Of a stretch of DNA of 64,000 bases, positions 25,631 to 35,283 are shown piece after piece. A program made the translations under genes and the position numbers. This DNA is from Vannielia sp. Its GTDB lineage: Bacteria; Pseudomonadota; Alphaproteobacteria; Rhodobacterales; Rhodobacteraceae. The stretch's first letter is position 1. Each line of letters begins with the position of its first letter. The notes beneath the pieces are model-generated. The model made no database searches, was not told where the DNA came from, and worked only from the letters and a program-made list of their open reading frames with translations. The stretch is from NCBI RefSeq assembly GCF_029212645.1, contig NZ_JARGND010000010.1:17197-81196 (forward strand), written 5' to 3'.

Positions 25631-26133
25631 GCCAGCCGCGCCGCACCACCCGCGACGGCGAAGCCGTTAGCGCGCGGCGGCGTGAGGCCCAGCGCCATTT
25701 CCCCCCAGCCATTGGCGACTCTTACGATGAGGCCCGCCGCCTGCCGCTGTCGCACTTCGTCAACCGCTTGGAAATGCTCACCTTCTTCGGGGCCTTTTCT
25801 GCGGGCAAGCTCACGGGCTTCCTCGCCTATGTCCGCGAAGACGGCCTCAAGATTGACCATCGCGCCTGGATCATGTCGGCCTATGTCAGCCCTGCCCATC
25901 GCGGCACCGGCGCGGCCGATGCGCTGATGCAGGCCGCGCTTGCCCAGGCCCGCGCGGATGGCGTGCTTCAGGCAGAGCTTTATGTCTCCTCCGCCGCCCC
26001 CCGCGCCCAGGCGTTTTATGCCCGGCACAGCTTTGAGAGGGTGGGCGTGGCCCCCCGTGCGCTGCGCGTTAACGATATGTTTCACGATGAATGGCATATG
26101 ATACGGCGTCTTGATGGTGATCTCACCGCTTGA
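25627..26133 (+). CDS. GNAT-family acetyltransferase
   Basis: A 168-residue GNAT protein. The acetyl-CoA-binding strand-loop AYVSPAHRGTGAADALMQAAL (R-x2-G-x-G/A type) is followed by the ELYVSSAAPRAQAFYARHSFERVG segment. GTG start at 25627 overlaps the DUF2948 stop, so the two are coupled. Substrate unknown; location upstream of hisD is conserved in relatives but not informative about chemistry. Confidence 0.8.
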   Translation: MSQPRRTTRDGEAVSARRREAQRHFPPAIGDSYDEARRLPLSHFVNRLEMLTFFGAFSAGKLTGFLAYVREDGLKIDHRAWIMSAYVSPAHRGTGAADALMQAALAQARADGVLQAELYVSSAAPRAQAFYARHSFERVGVAPRALRVNDMFHDEWHMIRRLDGDLTA

Positions 26134-26176
26134 GCGCATTCCGCAGGGCGGGTAAGAGGCGGGCAAAGGAGTTGCC

Positions 26177-27478
26177 ATGCCCGTCTATCTCGACAGCAGC
26201 GAACCCGGCTTCGAGGCCGCTTTCACCGCCCTGCTGGGGGCCAAGCGCGAAGATGCGCCGGATGTCGATGATATCGTCGCCGGGATCATTGCCGATGTGC
26301 GCGCCCGTGGGGATGCAGCGGTGATCGAGTTGACGGCAAAGTTCGATAAGCTCGATCTCACGCCTGAGACGCTGGCCTTTTCCGAGGCCGAGATCGAGGC
26401 GCATTGCGCCCGCGTCCCCCCGGCAGAGGCCGAGGCGCTGGAACTCGCGGCAGAGCGCATCCGCGCCTATCACGTTCGCCAAATGCCCGAAAATGCCCAG
26501 TGGACCGATCCCGAGGGCGCAACCCTTGGCTGGCGCTGGGGTGCGGTTTCGGCGGCGGGCCTCTATGTGCCCGGCGGGCTGGCCAGCTACCCCTCCTCGG
26601 TGTTGATGAACGCCGTGCCCGCGCAGGTTGCCGGGGTGGAGCGGCTGGTGGTGGCCTGCCCCACGCCGGGCGGTGTGGTGAACCCGCTGGTGCTCTACGC
26701 CGCCCGTTTGGCCGGGGTGGAAACGGTTTACCGCATCGGCGGCGCCCAGGCGATTGCGGCCCTGGCTTATGGCACGCAAGCCATTGATCCAGTGGATAAA
26801 ATCACAGGCCCCGGCAATGCCTTCGTGGCCGCCGCCAAGCGCCGGGTGTTTGGCCGCGTCGGGATTGATATGATCGCCGGTCCCTCCGAGATTCTCGTGA
26901 TCGCCGATGCCGAGAATGACCCGGATTGGCTCGCCCTTGATCTGCTTTCGCAGGCCGAGCACGATGAAAGCGCGCAATCCATCCTCATCACCACCGACGC
27001 CGCTTTTGGCCGCAAGGTGGCCGAAGCGGTTGAGAAACGGCTGAAAACGCTGGAGCGCCGCGAGATCGCTGGCAAAAGCTGGCGCGATTTCGGGGCGGTC
27101 ATTACCGTGCAAACCCTTGAAGAAGCTGCCAAACTCTCTGATCGCATCGCCCCCGAACACCTGGAGCTTTGCGTAGCCGACCCCGAGCCATTGGCCGCCC
27201 GCATCAAGCACGCGGGAGCGCTTTTCCTTGGTCAGTGGACCCCCGAAGCCATCGGCGATTACATCGGCGGCCCCAACCATGTGTTGCCCACCGCCCGCTC
27301 CGCCCGCTTCTCTTCTGGCTTGTCGGTGATGGACTTTCTCAAGCGCACCACCGTCGCCAGGATGACCCCCGAGGCGCTCGCCGCCATCGGCCCGGCGGCG
27401 GAAACACTGGCAAAGTCGGAAAGCCTTGAAGCCCACGGGCTTTCGGTGCGTGCCCGGCTCGACAAGCTCAATCGCTAG
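26177..27478 (+). CDS. hisD: Histidinol dehydrogenase
   Basis: The 433-residue enzyme oxidises histidinol to histidine in two NAD-dependent steps, the last reactions of histidine synthesis. Family motifs seen are YVPGGLASYPSSVLMNAVPAQVAGV, the GPGNAFVAAAKRRVFGRVGIDMIAGPSEI segment, LLSQAEHDESAQS with the zinc ligand region, and PEHLEL. Length is normal. ATG 26177 has GGAG upstream. Confidence 0.97.
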   Translation: MPVYLDSSEPGFEAAFTALLGAKREDAPDVDDIVAGIIADVRARGDAAVIELTAKFDKLDLTPETLAFSEAEIEAHCARVPPAEAEALELAAERIRAYHVRQMPENAQWTDPEGATLGWRWGAVSAAGLYVPGGLASYPSSVLMNAVPAQVAGVERLVVACPTPGGVVNPLVLYAARLAGVETVYRIGGAQAIAALAYGTQAIDPVDKITGPGNAFVAAAKRRVFGRVGIDMIAGPSEILVIADAENDPDWLALDLLSQAEHDESAQSILITTDAAFGRKVAEAVEKRLKTLERREIAGKSWRDFGAVITVQTLEEAAKLSDRIAPEHLELCVADPEPLAARIKHAGALFLGQWTPEAIGDYIGGPNHVLPTARSARFSSGLSVMDFLKRTTVARMTPEALAAIGPAAETLAKSESLEAHGLSVRARLDKLNR

Positions 27479-27547
27479 GACTTCGCTGCATTGCAGTATG
27501 CGCCCAGCCGCGCTACTCCTTTGGCAACTGCTAAAGGACGTGCGCCC

Positions 27548-28027
27548 ATGAGTTGCATCTGCCGGATCGAGATCGACGACGCCAATCTGCCTCCGCCCAC
27601 GCCGGAGATCGAGCAAGAGCGCAAGGTTGCGGTGTTTGACCTGCTGGAAAGCAATAGCTTCACGCCCGCGGCCCGCGATGGTGCAGACGTGCCCAAGGGC
27701 CCCTATCAGCTTCACCTTTCTATCCGCGACCGTCGCCTTGTGTTTGATATCGCTGATGAAAGCGGCGCAAGGATTGGCGCGTTCCACCTTTCGCTGTCGC
27801 CTTTCAAGCAGGTCGTGAAGGACTATTGGCAAATCTGTGAAAGCTATTACGACGCTGTCAAAAAGCTGCCGCCGCATCAGATCGAGGCGATCGACATGGC
27901 CCGCCGTGGCATCCACGATGAGGGCGCGCGCGTGCTGCAAGAGCGCCTTGAAGGCAAGGCCGAGGTTGATACCGACACCGCCCGCCGGCTCTTTACTCTC
28001 ATCTGCGTGTTGCACTTCGGGAGCTAG
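27548..28027 (+). CDS. UPF0262 family protein
   Basis: A 159-residue protein of the UPF0262 family, which regularly sits between hisD and a low-molecular-weight phosphatase gene in alphaproteobacteria. Family features include ERKVAVFDLLESNSF and FHLSLSPFKQVVKDYWQICESYYDA. ATG 27548 is preferred to an upstream in-frame ATG. The phosphatase start follows three bases after the stop. Function not established. Confidence 0.88.
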   Translation: MSCICRIEIDDANLPPPTPEIEQERKVAVFDLLESNSFTPAARDGADVPKGPYQLHLSIRDRRLVFDIADESGARIGAFHLSLSPFKQVVKDYWQICESYYDAVKKLPPHQIEAIDMARRGIHDEGARVLQERLEGKAEVDTDTARRLFTLICVLHFGS

Positions 28028-28030
28028 GGG

Positions 28031-28486
28031 TTGGGCAAAAACTTCCCTTCGTCAGTGCTTTTTTGCTGTGATCACAATGCCATACGCTCGCCTATGGCCG
28101 AAGGGCTGATGAAGAAGTTCTATGGCCACGATGCCTATGTGCAATCTGCCGGGGTGTATAACGACCTTGATATTGACGGCTTCGCCATTGCCGTCTGCGC
28201 CGAGATCGGGGTGGAACTGGAGCGGCACAAATCGCGCAGTTTCGAAGAGATGCAGCAGTGGGGCGATGATCTTTCGGGGTTTGATCTGGTGGTCGCGCTC
28301 TCGCCCGCGTCACAGCGCCAAGTCCTTGAGTTGACACGGATCTACCACCTAGAGGTGGAGTATTGGCCGATCATGGACCCAAGCGGCCTGGGTGAAACCC
28401 GCGATGCCAAGCTTTCCGTCTACCGGCAGGTGCGCGATCAACTCGTGGAGCGCATGAGGGCACGGTTCGGCCCGCCGACTCACTAG
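28031..28486 (+). CDS. Low-molecular-weight protein phosphatase
   Basis: A 151-residue phosphatase with the P-loop C13-DHNAI-R19-S (CX5R) near the N-terminus and the general-acid loop DPSG. This is the low-molecular-weight tyrosine phosphatase / arsenate reductase fold. TTG start at 28031, three bases after UPF0262. Substrate unknown; not an arsC-type resistance protein by context. Confidence 0.85.
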   Translation: MGKNFPSSVLFCCDHNAIRSPMAEGLMKKFYGHDAYVQSAGVYNDLDIDGFAIAVCAEIGVELERHKSRSFEEMQQWGDDLSGFDLVVALSPASQRQVLELTRIYHLEVEYWPIMDPSGLGETRDAKLSVYRQVRDQLVERMRARFGPPTH

Positions 28487-28601
28487 CGCGCGCCACGCCA
28501 AGCTTTTGACGATCCCACCCGCCGCTGCCGCTTTTGCGCCCAGATGCGTCGACATTGCCGCAATTTCCGCCTTGCGCCTCTGTGAAACCGGCTTTATGGG
28601 C

Positions 28602-28643
28602 GGGGGTGGGACACCCTTCCCCAACGAAGGGCATATATCTGTA
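28602..28643 (+). promoter_or_regulatory. Candidate serC leader with two competing hairpins
   Basis: GGGTG-gga-CACCC (28604-28616) and CCCTTC-cccaac-GAAGGG (28614-28631) share bases, so only one can form at a time. The second lies just before the AAGGA ribosome site of serC. A conserved serC leader RNA is known in alphaproteobacteria; this position fits, but I could not compare with its model. Confidence 0.5.
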
Positions 28644-28655
28644 AGGATACCATCA

Positions 28656-29798
<1,143 letters not shown>

Positions 29799-29882
29799 GA
29801 CCTCTGGTAGCCCGGACTGGCCTTGAGTCAGTTCTGGGCGAACAGGTCTAAATTAAATTATCCACTAAGGAGTTACAATAAA

Positions 29883-30290
29883 ATGACTTTTGGAGAAGCA
29901 ATTTCTAACGGTTTCAGCAATTACACCAACTTTCGCGATCGCACGCCGCGGTCGGGTTTTTGGTGGTGGTTCCTATTTACACAGATTGTGAACATCGTCG
30001 CGCAGGTTCTCATGGGCGTTTTCGCTGCCATGGGCCAGACCGCAGCGCTCATTGGTGCCATCATCGTTCTGGTGGTGATCCTCGGGCTGCTGATCCCTGG
30101 TATCGCAGTCAGCGTGCGCCGTTTGCATGATCTCGACAAAAGCGGCTGGTGGCTGCTGATCTGTTTGATCCCGCTGGTTGGCGCGATCATTCTGATCGTG
30201 TGGTTCTGCACCAAGGGCACCGAAGGGCCAAACCGTTTTGGTCCCGACCCGCTGGCTGCCACGCCCCCGGCTCCTGTGCCAACCGTGTAA
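29883..30290 (+). CDS. DUF805 family membrane protein
   Basis: A 135-residue protein with the DUF805 features FRDRTPRSGFWWWFLF, several transmembrane helices and the motif RRLHDLDKSGWWLL, ending in KGTEGPNRFGPDPL. DUF805 proteins are inner-membrane proteins of unknown function. AAGGAG lies 11 bases before ATG 29883. It is inserted between serC and serA, which is not a required part of serine synthesis. Confidence 0.88.
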   Translation: MTFGEAISNGFSNYTNFRDRTPRSGFWWWFLFTQIVNIVAQVLMGVFAAMGQTAALIGAIIVLVVILGLLIPGIAVSVRRLHDLDKSGWWLLICLIPLVGAIILIVWFCTKGTEGPNRFGPDPLAATPPAPVPTV

Positions 30291-30298
30291 AACACGCG

Positions 30299-30320
30299 CC
30301 CTCCCCGCCACAGGGGAGGG
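30299..30320 (+). terminator. Hairpin after the DUF805 gene
   Basis: CCCTCCCC-gccaca-GGGGAGGG, a perfect 8-bp stem, follows the stop by eight bases. There is no T-run, so it may be a weak terminator or a leader element of serA. Confidence 0.4.
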
Positions 30321-30403
30321 CACCCCGACCTGAAAGCCCGCGCGTGCTGACCCCACGCAAGGGACAGAACTGACCCCTGACTCAAAGCCGAGGACCACGC
30401 AAA

Positions 30404-31999
30404 ATGGCGCCTAAAGTACTCGTATCCGACAAACTTTCCGAAACCGCTGTGCAGATTTTTCGCGATCGCGGGATCGACGTTGATTTCATGCCCGAGCTGG
30501 GCAAAGACAAGGAAAAGCTCGCCGAAGTGATCGGCCAGTATGATGGCCTTGCCATCCGCTCCGCCACCAAGGTCACGCCCACGCTGCTGGAACATGCCGA
30601 CAAGCTCAAGGTGGTGGGCCGTGCTGGCATCGGCACCGACAATGTCGATAAGGAAGCCGCCTCCAAGAAGGGCGTGATCGTGATGAACACGCCCTTCGGC
30701 AACATGATCACCACCGCCGAACATGCCATCGCCATGATGTTCGCCGTCGCGCGCCAGCTCCCCGAGGCCTCTGCCTCGACCCATGCGGGCAAGTGGGAAA
30801 AGTCCAAGTTCATGGGGGTTGAGCTGACCGGCAAAACCCTTGGCGTGATCGGCGCGGGCAACATCGGTGGGATCGTCTGTGACCGCGCCCGTGGCCTGCA
30901 CATGAAGGTTGTGGCCTTTGATCCGTTCCTCTCGGAAGAGAAGGCGCAAAAGATGCAGGTCGAGAAGGTTGAGCTTGATGAGCTTCTCCAGCGCGCCGAT
31001 TTCATCACCCTGCACGTCCCGCTCACCGATAGCACCCGCAATATCCTTTCGGCCGAGAACCTCGCCAAAACCAAGAAAGGCGTGCGGATCATCAACTGCG
31101 CCCGTGGTGGCCTTGTTGATGAGGTCGCTCTGGCCGAGCTGCTGAAATCCGGCCATGTGGCTGGCGCTGGCTTTGATGTGTTTTCCGAAGAGCCCGCCAA
31201 GGAGAACCCGCTGTTTGGCCTGCCCAACGTGGTTTGCACCCCGCACCTTGGGGCGGCCACCACCGAGGCGCAGGAAAACGTGGCGCTGCAAGTCGCGGAG
31301 CAGATGTCGAACTACCTGCTCACCGGCGCTGTTGAAAACGCGCTCAACATGCCGTCGATGACCGCCGAAGAAGCCAAGGTCATGGGGCCGTGGGTCAAGC
31401 TTGCGGATCACCTCGGCAGCTTTATCGGCCAGCTGACCGATGATCCGATCAAGGCGATCAACATCCTCTATGATGGTGTGGCGTCCAAGATGAACCTTGA
31501 GGCGCTCAACTGCGCCGTGGTGGCGGGCATCATGAAGCGCTCGAACCCCGACGTGAACCTGGTGAGCGCACCGGTTATCGCCAAAGAGCGCGGTGTGCAG
31601 TTGTCGACCACCAACCAGGACCAGTCCGGCGTGTTCGAGGGCTACATCAAGGTGACGGTGGTGACCGAAACGCGTGAACGCTCAATCGCGGGCACGGTGT
31701 TTTCCGACAACAAGCCGCGCTTCATCCAGATCAAGGGCATCAACATCGACGCCGAGATCGGGGCGCATATGCTCTACACCACCAACAAGGACCAGCCGGG
31801 CATTATCGGCACCTTGGGGCAAACCATGGGTGAAAACGGCGTGAACATCGCCAACTTTACGCTTGGCCGCTCCGATGTTGGCGGCGATGCGATTGCGCTG
31901 CTCTACGTTGATGGGGTGATCTCGCCAGAGGTGCAGGGCAAGCTGCGCGATACCGGCCTGTTCCAGCAAATCAAGCCGCTTGCGTTCGACGTTTCGTAA
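30404..31999 (+). CDS. serA: D-3-phosphoglycerate dehydrogenase
   Basis: The 531-residue enzyme carries out the first step of serine synthesis. It has the NAD-binding motif GVIGAGNIGG, catalytic residues in NCARGGLVDE and TPHLGAATTEAQENV, a long-form intervening domain, and a C-terminal ACT domain (MLYTTNKDQPGIIGTLGQTM) that would bind serine for feedback control. Together with serC upstream this gives two of the three serine-pathway steps. ATG 30404 follows a GAGG site. Confidence 0.97.
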   Translation: MAPKVLVSDKLSETAVQIFRDRGIDVDFMPELGKDKEKLAEVIGQYDGLAIRSATKVTPTLLEHADKLKVVGRAGIGTDNVDKEAASKKGVIVMNTPFGNMITTAEHAIAMMFAVARQLPEASASTHAGKWEKSKFMGVELTGKTLGVIGAGNIGGIVCDRARGLHMKVVAFDPFLSEEKAQKMQVEKVELDELLQRADFITLHVPLTDSTRNILSAENLAKTKKGVRIINCARGGLVDEVALAELLKSGHVAGAGFDVFSEEPAKENPLFGLPNVVCTPHLGAATTEAQENVALQVAEQMSNYLLTGAVENALNMPSMTAEEAKVMGPWVKLADHLGSFIGQLTDDPIKAINILYDGVASKMNLEALNCAVVAGIMKRSNPDVNLVSAPVIAKERGVQLSTTNQDQSGVFEGYIKVTVVTETRERSIAGTVFSDNKPRFIQIKGINIDAEIGAHMLYTTNKDQPGIIGTLGQTMGENGVNIANFTLGRSDVGGDAIALLYVDGVISPEVQGKLRDTGLFQQIKPLAFDVS

Positions 32000-32052
32000 C
32001 GGTTTTGTGGGATCAATCGCCTCGCGGTTGACCTCACAGCCAGGTGTGTTTT

Positions 32053-32090
32053 ATCGGGCGGTGTCGGTTGATCGGTGTCGCCCGATTTTT
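32053..32090 (+). terminator. Intrinsic terminator of serA
   Basis: ATCGGGCG (32053-32060) pairs with CGCCCGAT (32079-32086), and is followed by TTTT. The 18-base loop contains the partial repeat GTGTCGGT. It ends 20 bp before the next ATG. Confidence 0.65.
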
Positions 32091-32109
32091 GTTGAAAGGT
32101 CAAAGCGGT

Positions 32110-32865
32110 ATGCGTGTCTATGCGATTGGGGATGTTCACGGACATCTCGATAAGCTCAAGGATATCCACGGCCGCATCGCGGCTGACAGGGCGCAGGTCA
32201 ATGACCCGAACGCCCTTGTGGTGCATGTCGGTGATCTTGTGGACCGTGGGCCTGATTCGGCGGGCGTGATCTCCTACCTTTTGGAAGGCATGAACGCAGG
32301 CAAACCCTGGGAGGCGCTGAGAGGCAACCATGACAGGCTCATGAGCCGCTTCCTTGATCCTGCCCGCCTGCGGGACCAGCTGCGCACTGATCTGCATTGG
32401 CTGCAGTTCAGCATCGGTGGCAGCGAAACCCTGCAAAGCTATGGGGTGGATACCAACCCCGACCGTGGCAAGGAGGCAATCCACGCGGATGCCCTCGCCG
32501 CGGTGCCCCAAGAACACATCGCCTTTCTCACGGCCATGCCAAACGTCCTTGCGATGGAGGGCCTCTACTTTGTGCATGCAGGCATCCGCCCCGGCGTGCC
32601 GCTTGACGAGCAGGTTGAGGATGATCTGGTTTGGATTCGCGAGCCGTTCCTTTCGGACCCGCGCGACCATGGCCCGCTCATCGTGCACGGCCACTCGCCC
32701 GTGCGCAGCCCCGTTCATTACGGAAACCGCCTCAACATCGACAGCGCCGCCGCTTACGGCGGGCCGCTCTCTGGCGTGGTGATCGAAGACGGGCAGGTGT
32801 TTTTGCTCGGTGAAGAGGGCCGCGAAGAGCTGCGCCCGACGGCTGAAGCCTACGCCACCAGCTAG
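32110..32865 (+). CDS. Metallophosphatase (PrpA/ApaH-like serine/threonine phosphatase type)
   Basis: A 251-residue calcineurin-like phosphoesterase with the metal-binding motifs GDVHGH, GDLVDRGPDS, RGNHD, and the later HAG and HGHSP histidines. This is the bacteriophage-lambda-type/diadenosine tetraphosphatase-like arrangement. It would dephosphorylate phosphoproteins or dinucleoside polyphosphates in the cytoplasm. Substrate cannot be read from sequence. Start ATG 32110 (MRVYAIGD); the frame is open further upstream through the serA terminator. Confidence 0.85.
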   Translation: MRVYAIGDVHGHLDKLKDIHGRIAADRAQVNDPNALVVHVGDLVDRGPDSAGVISYLLEGMNAGKPWEALRGNHDRLMSRFLDPARLRDQLRTDLHWLQFSIGGSETLQSYGVDTNPDRGKEAIHADALAAVPQEHIAFLTAMPNVLAMEGLYFVHAGIRPGVPLDEQVEDDLVWIREPFLSDPRDHGPLIVHGHSPVRSPVHYGNRLNIDSAAAYGGPLSGVVIEDGQVFLLGEEGREELRPTAEAYATS

Positions 32866-32873
32866 AGCATGTT

Positions 32874-32970
32874 GCTCAAAAGTGGGAACCGGTTTTGAGC
32901 TTCTCGAACACGCGAAATCAATAAGTTAGAGCGTGTCTCGTGAATTCGAATGAACGCGGCACGCTCTAAC
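32874..32970. repeat. Palindromic intergenic repeat element
   Basis: Two hairpins lie side by side: GCTCAAAA (32874-32881) with TTTTGAGC (32893-32900), and an 11-bp perfect stem GTTAGAGCGTG (32925-32935) with CACGCTCTAAC (32960-32970). The AAAAGTGGGAACCGGTTTT core and the flanking CTCTAA ends resemble interspersed palindromes known in alphaproteobacterial genomes. No gene is seen in the 270 bases around it. Confidence 0.55.
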
Positions 32971-33078
32971 CCCGCGCGCGTTGCCCGGGGCCGAGGGCGC
33001 GCGCTTCGCCGCTGATCCGTGCCAGCCCCCACGGACAGCCACAAACAGCCCGCACCCATGCATTCGCGCAAAGAAAAA

Positions 33079-33104
33079 CCCCGGGCACCATAGGCACCCG
33101 GGGC
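33079..33104 (-). terminator. Terminator of glnK-amtB
   Basis: CCCCGGG (33079-33085) pairs with CCCGGGG (33097-33103). On the minus strand the hairpin is followed by TTTTTC, the correct order for ending the amtB transcript 32 bp after its stop. A T-run on the plus strand suggests it could act in both directions. Confidence 0.7.
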
Positions 33105-33135
33105 ATTTTTGTTTGCTTTGGTTCGGTGGGGCGGA

Positions 33136-34659
33136 TCAGCCCTTTGCGAACTCGGGGTAGGCTTCCATGCCCAGCTCCGAAGTGTCGAGACCGTTGATCT
33201 CGTCTTCTTCGCTGCACCGCAGGCCCATCACGAGGTTCAGGATGAACCACACCAGACCGGAGGCGATCACGGTGAAGATACCCACCACAACGATGCCGTA
33301 AAGCTGTGCGCCAAACGAAGCGTCGCCGTTGGTGATCGGAACCGCGATGGTGCCCCAGATACCGGCCATCAGGTGCACCGGAATGGCGCCCACAACGTCG
33401 TCGATCTTGAGCTTGTCGAGGAACGGCACCGCGAAGACCACGATGATACCACCGACCATGCCGATCAGCGTTGCCATGCCCAGAGAAGGCGTAAGCGGCT
33501 CGGCGGTGATCGAAACGAGGCCCGCGAGAGCGCCGTTGAGAACCATCGTCAGGTCGACCTTCTTGTAGAGGATCTGCGTCATCACCAGTGCGGCAATCGC
33601 GCCACCCGCAGCAGCGGTGTTGGTGTTGGAGAAGATCCGGCTCACATCAGCCACATCGCCCACGGTACCCATGGCAAGCTGCGAGCCGCCATTGAAGCCA
33701 AACCAACCGAGCCACAGGATAAACGTACCAAGCGTGGCGAGTGTCAGGTTGGAGCCGGGCATCGGATGCACACGACCGTCCTTATACTTGCCAATCCGGG
33801 CGCCAAGGATGATCGCCCCTGTCAGAGCGGCCCAGCCACCCACAGAGTGCACAACCGTCGAGCCGGCGAAGTCCTGGAAGTTTGCCGCATCGAGGAAACC
33901 GCCGCCCCACTTCCAGGAAGCCTGAAGCGGGTAGATCACGGCTGTCAGCGCGATGGTGAACAGCAGGAAAGGCCACAGCTTGATACGCTCGGCCAGCGTG
34001 CCGGAAACGATCGAAGCGGTGGTGGCGCAGAACATCAACTGAAAGAAGAAGTCCGAGCCGGTGGAGGCATAGCCGATGTCGTCGGCATCTGCGGCCGAAA
34101 CGCCCACAGCTTCCAGAACACCCGGGCCCCAAACGCCCGAAAACACACCATCAACCGACCATGTGCCCAACGGGTACATGAGGTTATAGCCGATCAGGTA
34201 ATAGAAGATCGCAGCGAGCGAAAACAACGCCACGTTCTTGGTGAGCTGCATCGTCACGTTCTTCTGGCGCACAAGGCCCGCTTCGAGCATGGCAAAGCCA
34301 GCCGCCATCCAGAACACCAGGAAGCCTGCCACGAGGAACAGGAAGCTGGTGAGGATGAAGTCGCCGTTGATGAAGGGCTGATAGGTTGCCGACATCACAC
34401 CAGCAGCGGCTTCGGCGGGGTCTTCACCCTCGTCGATCGCAGCCTGTGCAGCGGCGGCGGCCTTTGCTTTCAGCATCTCTTCGGGCGACACATAGGCCGC
34501 ATCGGCAGCCGCAAGGGCCGCAGCAGAGGGGCCATCAGCCGCAGCTTCCGCAGCAGGCTCCTCGGTGGCTGTCTCTTGCGCAATCGCCACCGGGGCGCTC
34601 GCAAGGCTGGCAAATAGCGCAATCGCGCCACTGGCCATAAGGAGTTTGATCGCTTTCAT
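33136..34659 (-). CDS. amtB: Ammonium transporter
   Basis: A 507-residue member of the Amt family. It has a signal peptide, an unusually long alanine/glutamate-rich periplasmic N-terminal extension (about residues 27-90), then eleven membrane helices. The motif FVFWMAAGFAMLEAGLV opens the core, and VDLTMVLNGALAGLV and the channel-lining DFAGSTVVHSVGG match Amt. It conducts ammonium/ammonia, gated by the PII protein encoded just upstream. The true start is ATG 34659; an open frame running further upstream through glnK is an artefact. Confidence 0.96.
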   Translation of the reverse strand: MKAIKLLMASGAIALFASLASAPVAIAQETATEEPAAEAAADGPSAAALAAADAAYVSPEEMLKAKAAAAAQAAIDEGEDPAEAAAGVMSATYQPFINGDFILTSFLFLVAGFLVFWMAAGFAMLEAGLVRQKNVTMQLTKNVALFSLAAIFYYLIGYNLMYPLGTWSVDGVFSGVWGPGVLEAVGVSAADADDIGYASTGSDFFFQLMFCATTASIVSGTLAERIKLWPFLLFTIALTAVIYPLQASWKWGGGFLDAANFQDFAGSTVVHSVGGWAALTGAIILGARIGKYKDGRVHPMPGSNLTLATLGTFILWLGWFGFNGGSQLAMGTVGDVADVSRIFSNTNTAAAGGAIAALVMTQILYKKVDLTMVLNGALAGLVSITAEPLTPSLGMATLIGMVGGIIVVFAVPFLDKLKIDDVVGAIPVHLMAGIWGTIAVPITNGDASFGAQLYGIVVVGIFTVIASGLVWFILNLVMGLRCSEEDEINGLDTSELGMEAYPEFAKG

Positions 34660-34691
34660 GGTTCTCGGTCTCTCCGTTGTCCCGTCGCGCC

Positions 34692-35030
34692 TTACAGCGC
34701 TTCTTCGTTCATTTCGCCGGTGCGCACGCGCACTGCTTGGTTGATGTCCAGCACGAAGATCTTGCCGTCGCCGATCTTGTCGGTTTTCGCGGTGGTCTGA
34801 ATGGTCTCTACAACCTGGTCGGCCATCGAGGCCGCCACGGCGATTTCGAGCTTTACCTTGGGCACGAAGTTCACCGCGTATTCTGCGCCACGGTAGATTT
34901 CGGTATGCCCTGATTGCGATCCGAAACCCTTGATCTCGGTCACCATCATCCCGCGCACGCCAATGGCGGTCAGGGCTTCCCGGACCTCCTCCAGCTTGAA
35001 CGGCTTGATTGCTGCAATGATGAGTTTCAC
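34692..35030 (-). CDS. glnK: Nitrogen regulatory PII protein
   Basis: A 112-residue PII protein. It has the T-loop with Tyr51 (uridylylation site) in GHTEIYRGAEYAVNFVPKVK and the B/C-loop region TAKTDKIGDGKIFV. It senses glutamine and 2-oxoglutarate and binds AmtB to block ammonium uptake when nitrogen is plentiful. It lies 32 bp upstream of amtB in one operon, the standard arrangement, which makes glnK more likely than glnB. Confidence 0.96.
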   Translation of the reverse strand: MKLIIAAIKPFKLEEVREALTAIGVRGMMVTEIKGFGSQSGHTEIYRGAEYAVNFVPKVKLEIAVAASMADQVVETIQTTAKTDKIGDGKIFVLDINQAVRVRTGEMNEEAL

Positions 35031-35059
35031 TGATGTCCCCTTCCAATTTGCCAGGCTCC

Positions 35060-35092
35060 CCCGGCGGGTTGACGGAGGTCAGTCACGCCGGG
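35060..35092 (-). promoter_or_regulatory. Hairpin in the glnK 5' region
   Basis: CCCGGCG (35060-35066) pairs with CGCCGGG (35086-35092), and inside it TGAC (35070-35073) with GTCA (35082-35085), giving an 11-bp interrupted stem 30 bp upstream of glnK. It may be a leader structure or a protein-binding palindrome. Confidence 0.35.
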
Positions 35093-35148
35093 AAGGGGGG
35101 GAGCTTCAAGGAACGGGAGGGGGGAAAGGGGGCTGAATCTGGGTGCAG

Positions 35149-35167
35149 TTGCACAATTTTTGCACAA
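35149..35167. repeat. Tandem TTGCACAA sites upstream of glnK
   Basis: Two exact copies of TTGCACAA (35149-35156 and 35160-35167) lie 11 bp apart, one helical turn, between the divergent glnK and PBP genes. The spacing is typical of regulator-binding sites. TGCAC is the half-site found in NtrC boxes, but the copies here are direct rather than inverted. Confidence 0.4.
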
Positions 35168-35283
35168 ATTGATGGTCATGCATAAAAATTAAGCGAAGTT
35201 AAAAGAGGCCAGATCGCGCTGCTTTGTCTCCCCTTTTGGTGTTGGGGTCGCTATGGTGCGGCAAAAATGCGAACGAGGCACGC

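Noticed and set aside
34660..35046. Open-frame extension of amtB through glnK
   Set aside because: glnK is an unmistakable PII gene in another frame, and ATG 34659 opens directly onto the AmtB signal peptide.
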